Shown: positions 11,305 to 24,800 of the stretch, piece after piece
Numbering within the stretch: position 1 is the first letter of the stretch
Layout of the letters: the number at the start of each line of letters is the position of its first letter
Source: Mesaphorura yosii
Lineage: Eukaryota > Arthropoda > Collembola > Poduromorpha > Tullbergiidae
Direction: 5' to 3'
Length of the DNA stretch: 49,107 nt
Assembly (NCBI GenBank): GCA_009869945.1
Contig: WIXG01000488.1
Location: forward strand, 1-49,107
Notes under the pieces: model-generated
Databases searched by the model: none
The model's input: only the letters and a program-made list of their open reading frames with translations
Told to the model about the DNA's origin: nothing
Position numbers and translations under genes: made by a program

Positions 11305-14300
11305 TTAGTCATTGAGATTCTCCCTCCGGACGCGGTCTGGGTTCCATTCATGTGCTTGACGTAATTCGCCCACCCTAAATCGATAGAAAGCTCTTGAAAG
11401 GAAATGATTAAAACTTGTAGAATTTCTTTCGTTTACATGATTACCTTTTCCTAAACTCTACACACTCGATGTAGCACACACAACGACGTTCGTCCGAGAA
11501 TGATTCAACAAGTAGCTTCATCTCGCGTCCTTCGACGAAAACTTCTTTGAATGCTTGAAGCATTATGCCGGTTGTGCCGTCTTTCCGAACTGTCAGGACA
11601 GAATATTTAAAATCACAAAGGATATTTATATAAACATAACATTTCTTACACAGAGATTTGAGATGTTTGAAGACCCCTTCAATGACAAATCTGTGAATTT
11701 TTCCGAAGTCCACAGGCATTCTTCGAATTTTGAACGGCTCGCCAAAACTGTTATGTTTAGGTCCCACATCAATACAGGTGAACACCCTCGGCAGGAGTTG
11801 AACCGCCCTCAGCCATTCACCAGCACTCGGATGAGACTTGTCAGCTGTATCAAATATTAAATTAATTTTTGTTTTTCTGCTGCCAGTAAAAACAAGAACA
11901 GTTAGACAAAAAGGAGTTTACCTGGGCAAGCCAAAAAGAGACGTCCAGGGGAGGGGAGGTACTTGGATGCCGTTACGTGATCCGTGTACTCTTTTATCTG
12001 ATTCCGCAAAACGTTTTTAATGGCCTGATGCTCCTCTAAAAGTGGTTCAAATAAAATAACGGGAGCGCTTCTCGGACAGCCCGCATAGGCAGCCCTTATT
12101 ACAACCGGAAATTCCGTTCGAAGAGGGAGACCGAAACTAGGACATGACGGTAATCCAGAATACTCCACTTCATAACCAGTTTCTGTGGCAAGATGAAGAT
12201 ATGGGTTTCTTTCAACAAGCATCGCACACGAGACTTACTTACTTTGGTAAATCTGATCATCGGTGCATGCCCGTTCAAGCAGAATTTTCCAAGACCATTC
12301 CCGAAACTCATTAATGATATCGCAGAGCGCTTCGTTCGTACCACCTGTTTTCATCGTAACGATCGGCACCTTATTCGCGTCGAAGCCTTCCTGCAAGCTT
12401 CGTAACAGTTAGCAAATATAAAATCGTCACACAGAGAAAGCATACTTACATCAGATATTTTAACTTTAATTTCAGCATTGAAAGAATGTATGGCGGCTTC
12501 TACGTCGCTTTTTAGGATCATTGGAGGGTCATTCTTTACACCTTGTAATATGACTTTGTAACCAAGTACGGGATACTGAAACAAGGACAGGTGTTCAAAT
12601 TAATTGCAGCATTAATTATTTTGATTCAAGAACGGTTGTACCTTCATCACGTCTTCTGTCATTGAGAATAGCAAGTCTCTGGACACTGTCAGCTTTCGCC
12701 CACAGTCAATATCCTGAACCAGATAGTTATCAAAGGGCTCTCTTTTCAATATGAGTGCCCGGAAGTAGAGAGAGCGGGGGCGCCTATTTGGCTCTTTTCC
12801 AATAACCACGTCATCGACGCGTGGTTCCTGCTTTAGCCCGCATTCTGTAGACGATATTTCAGAGGTGTTACCTCACTAAGACCTCAACCTTACCAATGAG
12901 TGCCACTACCTTTTTTCCTCCAATGACGGAACATAAGATCATTTAGCTCGAGAGGTTGTCTTTCCGCTCGTGCACTAAACGCGATGATGAACTCATTGCA
13001 TCCCACTACATGCAAAATTTTGCAGTCCCTTTCCATTCCGGCCATCTTCTCTCGAAATTCTGGCGCTGGCACAATTTTCGTTTTGTTGAAAGGATAATCT
13101 TGAAGCTCCGCTGTCGTTGGCAGCCAATCATCAGGTTTAAAATCCTCCAGCATATGCTGTTGATCTGAATAAAGATTTCCGTAATCTTCCGATTGATTCG
13201 AACACCATGCAGTATTTTTCTTATCGGGAGCGGCAGACGAAAGAAATGGAACTGGGGCCCGCTTACTTTCTGGGCTACCACGACTATTGTTCGAATTTCC
13301 TTCCTTGCTAGCCTCCTGATAGCATCCTGTATTAAAGTCGCAAAATTTGGTGGCTTTGCACTTTCAATATCCTTATCTTTTGAATACGGTTCCAGATTTA
13401 GTACTACGTTGAGCGGTTGAGACTTACCCTCGGGAATACCGCCAAGGCTATGCTTGTTTCGATCGCCCATTTTGTCCTTGTATCCTGGTTTAAAATTCTC
13501 GTCTTTCTGTGGCATTCCCCTTTTAGTATTTTTATGTTCAGGGTGTAGAATTTGGACATTTATCGGCAAAGGAGTTGCTAAGAATTCTTTCCAGAGACCA
13601 TATGAGTCTTTCACTGGCACTTTTTTATCACAGGGCATCCATCGGTCGTGCAGTTTATCTCTTTCGAATTCTTGTTTGTGGCCAGCTTTTCCGATATTAG
13701 CACGAGGAAAGTTACGGTTAACATGTTCAGGATGTTTAGTGCCATGTTGGATTGGACCTAGGTTATGTCGTGTGTTGCTTCCGCTAACATTTTGTCTTTG
13801 CTTCTGTGTATTTTTCAAGTTTGCTTGTTTCTGTGGCTTTTCCCGAGCATTTGCACCATGAACAGGTACACGAAACTTCTGATGATCATCTTTTGCAATT
13901 TTAGTCTTAGTCTTGACATTTTTGTCTAAATACTGTTTGTTTTCACATTTGGAGGTGGTCTCTGTTTGCTTCTTTGAGTCAGGTGCATCTTGAGTTTTCT
14001 GTTCATCCGCTATAGTTTCAAGTATGAGTTTAGTTTTGCACTATCGTAAAGACCAGGCCTTAATTTCAACTGAAATGTAACTCACTCGGGTCCTCGTGAC
14101 CCTCTCTGGGTCCTTCGTACGACTTTCTTTCGCACCATCCACCCACAACAAGAACAGTCCCCCAATCATCTCCCAATATACGCTTCACCAGTACAATATT
14201 GCAGACGTCGTGAGGACGGGTTTCCTAAATTTGCATTAAAACGACTAGTAAAGCCCGCCGGGTATGATCTCGGGCAGGGGCCTGCGTGGACAATCGAAGC

Positions 14301-15603
14301 CTGATTAAAAGGAATGGGATTCTGGAGTGATGGGCTATACGGAATTTGTTGGGAAACCCATCGCCATCGCGTGATTTACTAATAAGCCTTCGGTGTACTT
14401 ACTAAGGCACACGTTGGCATGATTTCACAAATAAATCCAACATAACCATCACTGAGGCGAGAATACTACTGTGTACTATTAGGGAATGATTAAATGACGC
14501 CATGCAAATGAGTGTGCACCTGTGTGTCCCATTATGTCGCGATCCTCACTTTAAAAAGAGGTTGCGGCATCATCGACCCTTCAAGCCATTTTGTGTTTCT
14601 TTACGTTTTTCAAGTATACGAACACTCATGTCCAGGCTCAAGCTTCATGTCTGCCTTTACAATTATGGTGCTTGAGCGTCGTGCGTGGTGTAGCGTGCAC
14701 CACTTGGAAACCGTTAACTGCTTCAGATTAAACGCATGTAATGTACGACGTATTCAAGATCGCTTAGTTCCGTGGTTTTAAAGAGATATCTTGCAAACAT
14801 TTGTATCATGTTTTTGACATAATAGTTTAGAAGTTTTGTTGTTACCCGTCGAATACAAATCGCTTTAATTTTACTGTCCAAATATGGCGTCTCGCTTGCT
14901 CGTTCACTGCTCATTTGCATTAAGGTCTTTCCCAGTGGGTCTGCAGAGCAGTCTTTGGACGACTTCTGAACGACATCCATCGAGCAATGAATAGCAAAAG
15001 GAGGGTGGGCTTCGAAGACAGCAGGTAATTTTCGTAATTCCCTCAAAGTCACGTGGCCAATAGTTCCATGGTCAATATAATGGACAAATACAGTGTCGTC
15101 AGGAAGAAAGTCGACAACTTTCACACGCTTCCTACATTTAGTATGGAAATAATTTGGCATCCTATCTTTTACTTTATTGCAAATCATGATTCTTAACTTA
15201 CCATTTCCCTTCATCATTGTACGCGGCCACCTGAGTTCGGGAGTCAGCAGCACAATGTTGGTATGGTTCTTGATCGAAAGCCAGAACGCTGCCCAACATG
15301 GATTCCACATATTCGAAACCACGTCTATCCTTTTCCACCAAGATATAGAAGTCATTAATGCTGTTCAAATGTAGAATTTTTTCTATCTGCAATCAAAATA
15401 ATGAATTCACATCGAAAGATCAGTTCACGTTTCTTAGAAAGCAATCTTTTGCTACTTACAACCACCTCTTCATTATATGGCAACCTTTGAGGGAAGTCGC
15501 AACGTTTCGTACTGACGGGTTTACGCTGTTTCAGCTCCAAGCACCGTTTCTCTGCATCAGGATTCAACTTCGATGGAGCAGTCGTTGATTTGTGGTCACT
15601 CAT
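11305..15603 (-). CDS. multi-Tudor-domain (TDRD-like) protein, 1045 aa
   Basis: Thirteen coding exons (high to low): 15603-15460, 15386-15202, 15161-14747, 14224-14086, 14009-13206, 13164-12910, 12844-12642, 12575-12450, 12390-12239, 12208-11922, 11844-11650, 11589-11445 and 11392-11305. Phases sum to 1046 codons. At least three Tudor cores are visible: one around VDFLPDDTVFVHYIDHGTIG, one around SLYFRALILKREPFDNYLVQ with IDCG, and one around WLRAVQLLPRVFTCIDVG. Each is preceded by the SN-like strand that goes with extended Tudor domains (for example ILHLNSINDFYILVE). Exon 5 is a Lys/Gln/His-rich linker. Extended Tudor domains bind methylated arginines, typically on Piwi proteins, so a germ-granule or piRNA role is likely but inferred. 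No RING, MYND or helicase domain is seen. The last exon and the 14747 donor (GTACAT) are the least certain parts. Confidence 0.82.
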
Positions 15604-18376
15604 TTTGCAGATAAGTGTCCTGCAATGTACTTTCAAGTTAGTAAGCTCACTGCAATGCAAAGTGTTAACGTTATACTGACACTAGATTTAACATTCCCAC
15701 TTACGTCACGAATTTAAGAAAATGCTGAACAATTAATCCTTGGATAGATCGAAAATACTAGACTAAAATCTCTGTCATAGTTGTCTACTCGCCAGTCACC
15801 AAAATAAAATTAACTAAGATCAAGCCAAGTTAAAGCAGAGATTTTGCTGAATCAGACAGCGCCAGTCGGTACTTCGGTTACCAATTGTCTGTGTGGTCGT
15901 CTCTCCCGCAGAATATTACGAGTTCAGTGCATGCAGACTGCGGAGAAGTGGCCCGGTCTAGGCAGTTTCTTCTTTCAACCACGCTACTCGAAAACGAGAT
16001 ATTCTTTGTCCTTTTATCTTACTTTTAATTGGACGGAGTATGTTTGCGGCCTATGATATTGCGAGCGTTTCAAAATTAAGTCGCGGCCCAGCAAAGCAAA
16101 GTGACTACATTAAACCTAAATAGGTTTCAGAAGAACTACTGCAACAACTATGAACTATGGCTGGACACTGGACACCCAACACAATGACGGGTAATGGGTC
16201 AGCCGGTACTGCTTTGAGACAATCCTTAGCCCGTAAATTTCCATAAAACGTAAGAAAATTCGTACGAATGATGTTCAGCATAATTAATCTACGAGATGCC
16301 ATTAACGAATTCTAAGACAAGATTTGATAAATATTGGGTGAAACTTACCTGTTACTTACAACAATTTTACGGATTTGTGCTTACGAAAGTTGTCTGCCTT
16401 TTATCCCGACGACTCCAACACGAATGATGCCAACGATGCGATGTCGAAAGGTTTCGAATGATTCAAAGTCCAACTCGATAAGGGTCCGGGCAGGTAAAAA
16501 CGATAATCAGAGAATGTTGGCCGAAAATGAACGGACGAACTTGAATAAGCCCTTAAAACACTACACACTCCAGCTCTATTGCTAAAATTCTTCACTACAG
16601 TCGTTCATACAAAGTCTTTATTGCAAAAATTAGCCGAGTTTCGCTATTTGAACAACGTTCAAGATTCGAGTCAGTTGAAATAATTGAAAATTCCGTGAAC
16701 AAGAGACTCTGCACAAATGCAACCGCATGCAATCAAAGTCATGTGCGAACTGAGCAGCAGGTAAAAGAAAGTGAAAGAAAATATTGCTTTGTCTCGCCAA
16801 GCTGAGCCCACCAATGCAATTGTTAAACCGTGCTTGGTCGTATCGACAGGGTCTCGCTGCTGCTTAATTTGCATGCATTTAGTGTGTTTTTCCCCTTCCA
16901 GTTCCTGGAGGCACTCAAAGCAGGTAGTCTCAATTATGCAAATCATATATAACAGTTCATGAAATGAATTCAGACGACGTATGATTATCATTCTATGCGT
17001 TCCATGTGCTAGGCGGAATTAAGACGACGTCAACACGGTAGTTTCCGAAATATTAGAAGCACACCAAGGGCTCCAATTTAACACACAAAAATGAACGTTA
17101 TCAATTTTCAAGAGTTCGAATTAAGTTAATTATGTCGCTATGCCCATGAAACCTCTTCAGCTTCAGTTCAGTTTGAATGAAATCCCAAATCCATTTGAAA
17201 TTACTGAGGAGTCTATTTCGTAAATTCGTGCAAATGTCTTACAAGGTCTTGAATTCCAAAATACGTGCCGTCTCTGCTTCTCTCTGACCATTAGTGTGAT
17301 CGTACATCATTCTTATCAGCTCCTGTCGAAAGACATTACCCAAAACTACGGCATTGCTTGCGCAGCACATTTCTTGAGAAGCCGAAATGCGCATTTGAGG
17401 CGTTCGAGTTCTTTCATTGCCGGATTAAAGTGTTGATTTATTGGCAAAATCTATGCACGCCATTCATTAATCACTAATTAGTCCGTGCATGATGCGGGTC
17501 TCCGTTTCTCCACCTCCACCAAACCGATAAGTTTCCTGGAAGCACTCAGTGACACGTTCGCGTCTTACATGCACATAGAAAAGAGGCCGGACGAAGAATG
17601 TCGAGATTAATTTGTTGAGTCATCCTAAACAAATGGAGAATTGATTCGTCATCAATATCATCAATTCATCGCGGCTCTGAGGCAGCAGCTGCAGTGCACT
17701 TGCACGCTGCACGTACGCCGAGTCAACTCAAATAATGAGATTTCGCAAAATATCCGTTACACAGGCATCAGGTCCTAACTATGTTGTTATGCAGAAATTC
17801 TTTGCTGAAGGCTGACCAAGTTCAACTTGCAACGGCGTGACTGTTACAAAATCTGTCAAGCGCTTACTTTAGACTTGATTTAGTTAATGCGCCAGATTTA
17901 ACTCGAATCGAGGACTCTGGAGTTTGATTATGAAGAAATGGTTTGGCTACATTCATGACACCGGTGACAATTTATGACAACCTTTGTCACAAGCTTCTCG
18001 CCCAGTTTCACCTTTCTTCTGCATAAATTCCGCACACTTATTGTCAATGGAGTACAAAGCCATGGCACAGCGTATTACAAGTTGTGACTTCCTTCGTTCT
18101 TCGTATTCATGTTCATGAATTCAAAATAGGAATAGTAAAAAAAAGTGGGAGTCGAGTTGCAAGTGTTTTGAAGAAAGAGATTTATTTCAGAGTAAACAGT
18201 TTACGAGTTGAGGAGGTACCACTGCAAAATATCAAACACCAAGCTAATGCACAATACGCGAAAGGCTTGACTCTGCATACACGAGCGGCAGGTCTTAGGC
18301 TGGGTTTATGTCTTGACATCCCAACTTAATGTGCACGCACATTAAGGTCGCTATTTACTGTTGTGAACGCCGGTCT
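15604..18376. other. divergent intergenic region, no gene seen
   Basis: This 2.8 kb separates the 5' ends of the minus-strand Tudor gene and the plus-strand chitinase, so it should hold both promoters. Immediately upstream of the Tudor ATG is a plausible acceptor (TTGCAG, minus, near 15622), suggesting a non-coding first exon further out. Open frames are short and lack family signals. No clear repeats or RNA genes were seen. Confidence 0.5.
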
Positions 18377-18412
18377 TATAAATCAGAGGACTCATTCAGG
18401 ATGCATCACAGT
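18377..18412 (+). promoter_or_regulatory. TATA/initiator promoter of the chitinase gene
   Basis: TATAAA at 18377-18382 is followed 33 bp downstream by CACAGTCA with the initiator A near 18410. This spacing suits a focused arthropod promoter and leaves a 5' UTR of about 97 bases before the ATG at 18507. Confidence 0.5.
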
Positions 18413-18506
18413 CATCAGGCGAAGCTTCACAAAGTGTCTTGCACCTTATCAGCGCAAAGAATCGTGAAAGTGTCCAGCTAGCGAGGACCAAGAGCGAAAT
18501 AGCGAA

Positions 18507-21500
18507 ATGAAAAGGTTACTCGTGACTGTCCTCATTTGTGTCCACGTACACCTTTCCCGACGGTCACTCCTCGTGGGTGGACAGGAGGCAGAGCAATGGA
18601 CCATCGACAGCAATAGCCAGCAGCAACCCCAGACAAGTGACGGCGTCGGGTCCAACTATCTCACCTACGAGACTTGCACTTGGGGGTACCGCGGGAATCC
18701 GTCCGATTGCGGCACTTACTTCCAATGCAACTTTGGTCAGGCTCTCCTTCGAAATTGTCCTGCTGGGCTCTTTTGGAATAACGACGTCAGCACGTGTGAC
18801 TGGCCGCACAATGTACGCGGTGCGGGAGTGGATTGCGTGGATCGGAGAGGCGGTGGTGCCGCTGGTGGAGTTGGACATAAAGACCAAGTTCCAGACTCTG
18901 AAGATACCGTCGTGATTGAAGGCGAATACGACGAAGGAGAATCAGAATCAGAAGGTTAGTCGGTCATTGTAAGCCACCAACCTTGACCTGACCTGTCAAA
19001 GATGACAGACTTAAACCATTTGTTGAATCTGGAGAGAGGTCAATGGCTACGAAAAAGGGTTTATACCGTTTGTGGAGAATGAAAATCTCAATTTGCCCTC
19101 ACGGACGCAAGCTTAAGGCGATGCCTTGGTCGTCCTTCATGCGTTGTCACTGTAAATTTCCTAGAATATCCATAATTCACATTATTACTTGGCATTGGTA
19201 TTGAAGTTGCTATGAGCCCGCATAATCCGATGACAAAGATGCAAAGCGAGATTTTCGTTTCAATCACGCATGTCCAAACATAAGTCTAATTGCGGCATTG
19301 AAACTGTTGCTCTCTTACGCGCTTGGTGCTTCAAGTTCAGGGTTACTCAATCAACTTTGTTACTCACTTCTAAATTCCGATGGGAGTTGCTGGTGCCGTT
19401 GTTTTTCATCCTTTTGACACGTTGCAACAGATAATAAGATTTTTAATAGGGTAAAGATACAGGATGCAGACGACGTTGACGTTGAGATCTGCGATGCAGG
19501 TGCAGATGCCAGGACGCCTTATCTTGTTTATGGCAGCAGAATAATGACTCATGCAACGCGTCGCAGATTTCCTTTGAATCAATTTATTACTCAATCTCAG
19601 CTAGTCTCAAAAAATTGCAAATCGCGTATCACATAAAATGAGATTCTTTCAAGACGTGTCAGGTAATTATACTTGTGTATTTCGAGTATTTCCTTTACGC
19701 GGAAAAGGCATGGCCCGTTAGGCCGAGACATGACAAGTCGAGTTATATTTTACGTGATGGATTTTAATTAGGAATTTGCTTGAATTTTGTCTGTCACAGT
19801 CCGAGCTGAGCCCTGCACTAGCGGCGAGTTCTTTGTGGATCCAAACTCTTGTAACACGTACTACATGTGCGTTCATGGAAGCCTCATTACTCAAAATTGT
19901 CCACTCGGGCTGAATTGGAATCAAGACTTGAAGATTTGCGACTGGCCCCACAGTTCCCCGTGCAAATTGGGGGCTGGAAGTCCAGAAGTCCCGACTGGAC
20001 CTACAGACCAAGTACAGCAACCGCAGCCGGCTCCGGAAACCCCAACCCAACCGGAAGTCACCTTCCCTGCTGGCGAGACGGTCAGCGCCGCGACAACGGA
20101 GAGTCCACCCCTTCCGCAAATTCCTGGGTCTGCACCTTCCGGTTTGTACCCCTGAATTGCAGTACCAATTATTTTTAATTATTAATCACGTATCGGCTTT
20201 TATTCGACAGATTACAAAGTCATTTGCTACTTCACCGATTGGGCGTGGTACCGCCCCGGTCTTGGGAAGTACGCACCACCGAATATTAATCCATCACTCT
20301 GCACTCACATCATCTACGCGTTTACGTTGCTCAATAAGAACGACTTTGTCTTGCGAATCGCAGACAGCTGGGCCGACGTAGACAACAAGTTCTATGAGCA
20401 AGTGACAAACTTGAAGAAAACCAACAAAGTGAAGGTATCCGTGGCAATCGGTGGGTGGAACGACTCCGAAGGCGACGGCTATTCGAGACTCGTCAACAGC
20501 GCCGCAAACAGGGCCAAGTTCGTCGCCAGCGTGATTCAGTTCCTGAAACAATACAACTTTGATGGCATCGATTTGGATTGGGAGTATCCGAAATGCTGGC
20601 AGGGTGATTGCAATCGGGGACCGGCAACGGACAAGACAGGCTTCGCGTCCCTGGTTCGAGAGTTGAGACAAGCACTCCCGCCAGGCGCTCTGTTGTCCGC
20701 AGCTGTCTCGGCCAGTAAAACGATCGTTGCAGCAGGTAATTTTCCATTCGCCAACATGGAGCTTGCGACGGTGAAGCTTGAGTGAACTCGAAATAGAAAC
20801 TCCGTATTTATGGAGAATACAATTAACTTTGCTCTTCTATTGTTGAGCCTGGATTTTGAAGTTGTGGGTTATTTTTCTCTGATGAGCAGTGAACAATTGT
20901 GTTGTCTAATGTTCAAGCCTCCTTTCACTTTTCATGTCTCTGTCTGTCTTATACCATACGTGGGCTGTTCGCATTCCTTTGATTGACAGCTTTATTTAAG
21001 CTGTAAGAGTTGGTCACTTCCGAGTTTTCAGCCAAAGTGATATTTCTGGTCCAAGCTATTTTAATATTTTCTGTCGCAGACAGTTATGCTTGAATTGACC
21101 CATTGTTGTTCTGTAAAAATAGGTTACGATGTCCCAACCTTGGCCGCGAACTTGGACTGGATCGGTATGCAACATACAACCTTCCTGTGCTGTCCTGGCT
21201 TTGTACTAAAAATACCATAAATTGTTGAGACTTCATTTTCTTTTCTTGTTCAAGGCGTTATGGACTATGACTTCCATGGAAGTTGGGATCGTAAAACAGG
21301 TCACATTGCCCCGCTCTACTACTCTCCAGGTGATGACTTTGACTACTTCAACGTGAACTCGTCCATCAACTACTGGATGTCAGCTGGTGCACCGGCAAAC
21401 AAGCTGATCGTCGGAATCCCTCTGTACGGCCAATCATTCACGTTGGCTAATCCCAAGCAGAGAGGATTAAACGCACCGTCTTACGGACCTGGTACGGCGG

Positions 21501-21793
21501 GGCAGTACACGCGCCAAGGCGGGGTCCTCTCGTACTACGAAATCTGTGGCCAAACGTGGACGCAGGTCGTTCAGAACCCTTCTGGCGCAATGGGCCCATA
21601 CGCGTACAAAGACAATCAATGGGTTTCGTTTGATGATGTCAATTTCGTGACAGTCAAGTCCAATTACGTGAAAAGCCGCGCGTTGGGAGGTGCGATGGTT
21701 TGGGCTTTGGACTTTGATGATTTTGGAAACACGTGCGGTCAGGGCGAGTACCCACTTCTGTCGGCCATATCAAACACCCTGAAAAAAGCCTAA
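18507..21793 (+). CDS. secreted GH18 chitinase with two N-terminal CBM14 domains, 631 aa
   Basis: Five coding exons, 18507-18954, 19800-20141, 20211-20735, 21123-21164 and 21255-21793, close in phase. Residues 1-25 look like a signal peptide. The first CBM14 lies at about 55-110 (six Cys, ending near CDWPHNV). An acidic linker rich in Glu, Asp and Ser follows. The second CBM14 is at about 153-205 (CTSGEFF to CDWPHSSPCK), then a Pro/Thr linker, then the GH18 barrel from about 264. The catalytic motif DGIDLDWEYP is intact with Glu near 388, and conserved MDYDFHGSWD and GGAMVWALDFDD are present, so hydrolysis of chitin is expected. Usual arthropod chitinases carry CBM14 at the C-terminus; here both are N-terminal and the protein ends with the barrel. 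A role in cuticle or gut-lining turnover is inferred from the family. Confidence 0.95.
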
Positions 21794-21889
21794 TGCAGCT
21801 TAAAGCGATAAAAGAACTTACAAATCCTATTAATAGCCTAGGCCAAATTAAATGCTATGTTGTACGGTTATGATAATATTTGTCTTAGC

Positions 21890-21895
21890 AATAAA
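21890..21895 (+). terminator. poly(A) signal AATAAA of the chitinase gene
   Basis: AATAAA lies 97 bp after the stop codon at 21793 and is the first canonical signal downstream. Confidence 0.65.
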
Positions 21896-24800
21896 ATGAG
21901 TTTCTCACCATGACCACAATGTGACGAAAGGCGCTTAAAATGCATTGATCGAGCAATGTCGAAGCAAAATTGAAATTCCTTTCATACTTCTTCAACACGA
22001 GCATGGACCAAACCGTTGCAAATACTTTCCATGATTAAAGTTCTTAAATATTCCTTCGGAGCAAAGGCCAACTCTGCTGACTCATCGTCAGATTCGGTTT
22101 GGCTTGGTTGGTCGAGTGTGGCATCAAAATACAGCCGTCTGAGTGCTTGTCATGTAGCACGTATCTCCAGGAAGTACGACGTACATAAGTAAACCAGCAA
22201 ACCAGTAAGTACTAAGCAGTTGACACTTGACAAGTTTTGGCTTTTAATCGGAACGAGTCCATGACGTCATTGGAGTAATGCATAAATGTTTATGCTCATT
22301 GCCTAAAAATCTGTTGGTTTTCCGTGCGGTGTCTCGAATTTTGTGTATCCATGCGTGTAATCTTAGCGTAGCGGAGTGCTTTTGATTCTCCACTGCGCCT
22401 GCCAACGCCAAAACCATGCACACTTATCTGAGAAATTTAAGACGTAGGTTTCATAAATCTGAATTCCATGAGAAAGACATGCTACACATGTGTGACCACA
22501 AATTCTGAAGAAAACGAATTCTCTGCTGCTCGTGTTCTGATGAGACGTCTTATCTAGTGATGGTGCATGCCAAATTAAATGTCTCGTACCGTGTCCGCGT
22601 CCAGGCTGAATCATCAAATTCAAGAGAAGGGAAATCCCTGCGCTCTGTTCGCAACTCCTGGTGTTTTTGTTTACAAGAAACGGAGCGTATTTAATCATAA
22701 TCAAAGCAAGATGCGAAAGGGCAGAACTGCAGTGCATATAATGAGCAGATAATAAAAGTTTGCCATTTGCCAAAAAGAAGAACCGCAGAGAGCGAGCGGG
22801 TACGGACGCTGAGGTGTGGAACAATAAATAAAAAGTAATCACAGAGTCTGCGAGCTTCGTGAGACGGCTGCACGGAAAGAAGTCATTGCTTTGTGATTTT
22901 AATAATGTGTTGCTTTGTGATATGATCTGCTAGTAATTGCCCGTCTTCTGAACTAGAGCTCCTCTACGGTCTTGGACACTGTTGTTTTGCAGAATACAGA
23001 ATTCTTGCGTCTTGCCAATCTTAACTTAAGCTTGGAATGTGTAGTCTCTCCTTTTTACTCATTCGTCTAAACAGTCGGCCTATTTGCTATTAGACTATTG
23101 GCTATTAGCGCATTTATTCTATAATAAATACAAAACACATGTTTTGTTTGTAAAAATAGGAAGAAGAAAAGCTGGAGTGACTTAGCAAACTTACCATGGG
23201 ATTTGGTTAGTCGGGTATCAGTTGCAGTGCACTTGCTTATCTAGAAACGACAGCGACTGAAATTACTGGTGTCATCACATTCATACTCGAGCAATGGAGG
23301 CGAAGGTGGTGGCGGCGACGGCGTTTCCGGACGGAAGGCCCAGGACTGCAGTGTTAATCCAACGCACGCCCGCGCCCACACCAACTCCGTCCCTGGGTCG
23401 GCCCCATCGCCACAGGGAATCGGCTCGACACGGTTTAATAACATTTGCTTAGTGAAATATAGCTGCTGTCTTATGAATGCAATGCACAGATTAACAGATT
23501 TGCCTCTATTTCAAAATTTTGGCAGGAATTGGCGATATTATTATTATAACCATAGAATATGTCTCTTTCTTCTCGCTGTAACTGTAACTGATGCTCAGCA
23601 TTCATGCATGGTACGCCCGACTCCACACGTACGCTGTACGTCTTCATCCTGCTGTAATATCAAGACAAGATGCTGTTCCTGACGATCATGGTATCATGAT
23701 CCACCACCAAACACCGAATTCTAACTCTAACAGCACTAATGCTAATGCCGTTTTGCATTTGCGTAATATCGCGTCTAATATACATCGTCCTCATCCACAT
23801 CGTCACCCCGTCACGATCATCATCCTTCTCGGCTTCGGTGGCGGCGGCAGTGCACATTAACTTTCTCGGAGCGATGTGTGGCTTGTACGACTCTGCTGCT
23901 GCTGTTTTCTTTGACTTTTCGGTGCGACGTGTTGACGACCAATATCGATCATTACTTTTCATCATTTTTTTCTTCCTCAGCTCGACCGAAGCGACGTAAA
24001 CGACAACGAGTCAAGCAACAGTTTGTTACCTGGTCATTACCCGCGAATTAGAGTCATTACAGTCACCAATTAGTTATCAATTAGTTTATTGCCTACCGAC
24101 ATGGAATGATTACTTGCTAATAACTCAGCGAGAAAATTGAGCATCGAGCTTAAGAACATCGGACATCGAGCATGGTGATTGTGGCTTATTGTGTTGTGTG
24201 TATCACAGTCGCAATTTCTAACCAAGGCAAAATAGCAAACCACAAAGAAATAATTTTGATAAGTTACACAAATACATGTACCACAGCAATTTGCTATGCA
24301 ATTACCAAAAGCAGCAGCAAGTGGTCATCGGAGAGCAGTGCTGATCAACCAGACGGAAATTATGACACGCTAATGCTTGTGCATGCGTTGGACTAGGATG
24401 AATTACTAGAAATGTGGTTTAGCTCGAGTTTCTCATTGACAAGCCCATAAAACTGCTGCTCGTGCAAATAATTTCATTGTTCATGGTGGTACCTTGAATT
24501 CTCAATAATCCGTCCGTCACCGTCCGCGGCGTGGCTGTAACCCGCTATTGATTGGTTCCGCCAAAAATGACGAAGCCAGTGCAAGGGTGTTTTTTATGTG
24601 AATTTACCAACTTCGACCACGAACGGGAGTGCGCATGGATAACCCTGTAATTTGCACGGAGGGAGCCCGTCCGCCATTAATTCATGTGGAAATTGCCTGA
24701 AAGCCGCCGAAGCTGTAAATACTTTCCTAATGGGCGTCTTCGTTATTTCTGTGCCGGCCGCCATTGACACGAGTGAGACTGCAAGCGGGCTTGGGCCTGG

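Noticed and set aside
22363..22842. 159-codon open frame on the minus strand
   Set aside because: No domain, signal peptide or splice context, and this length is expected by chance in a stretch this long.
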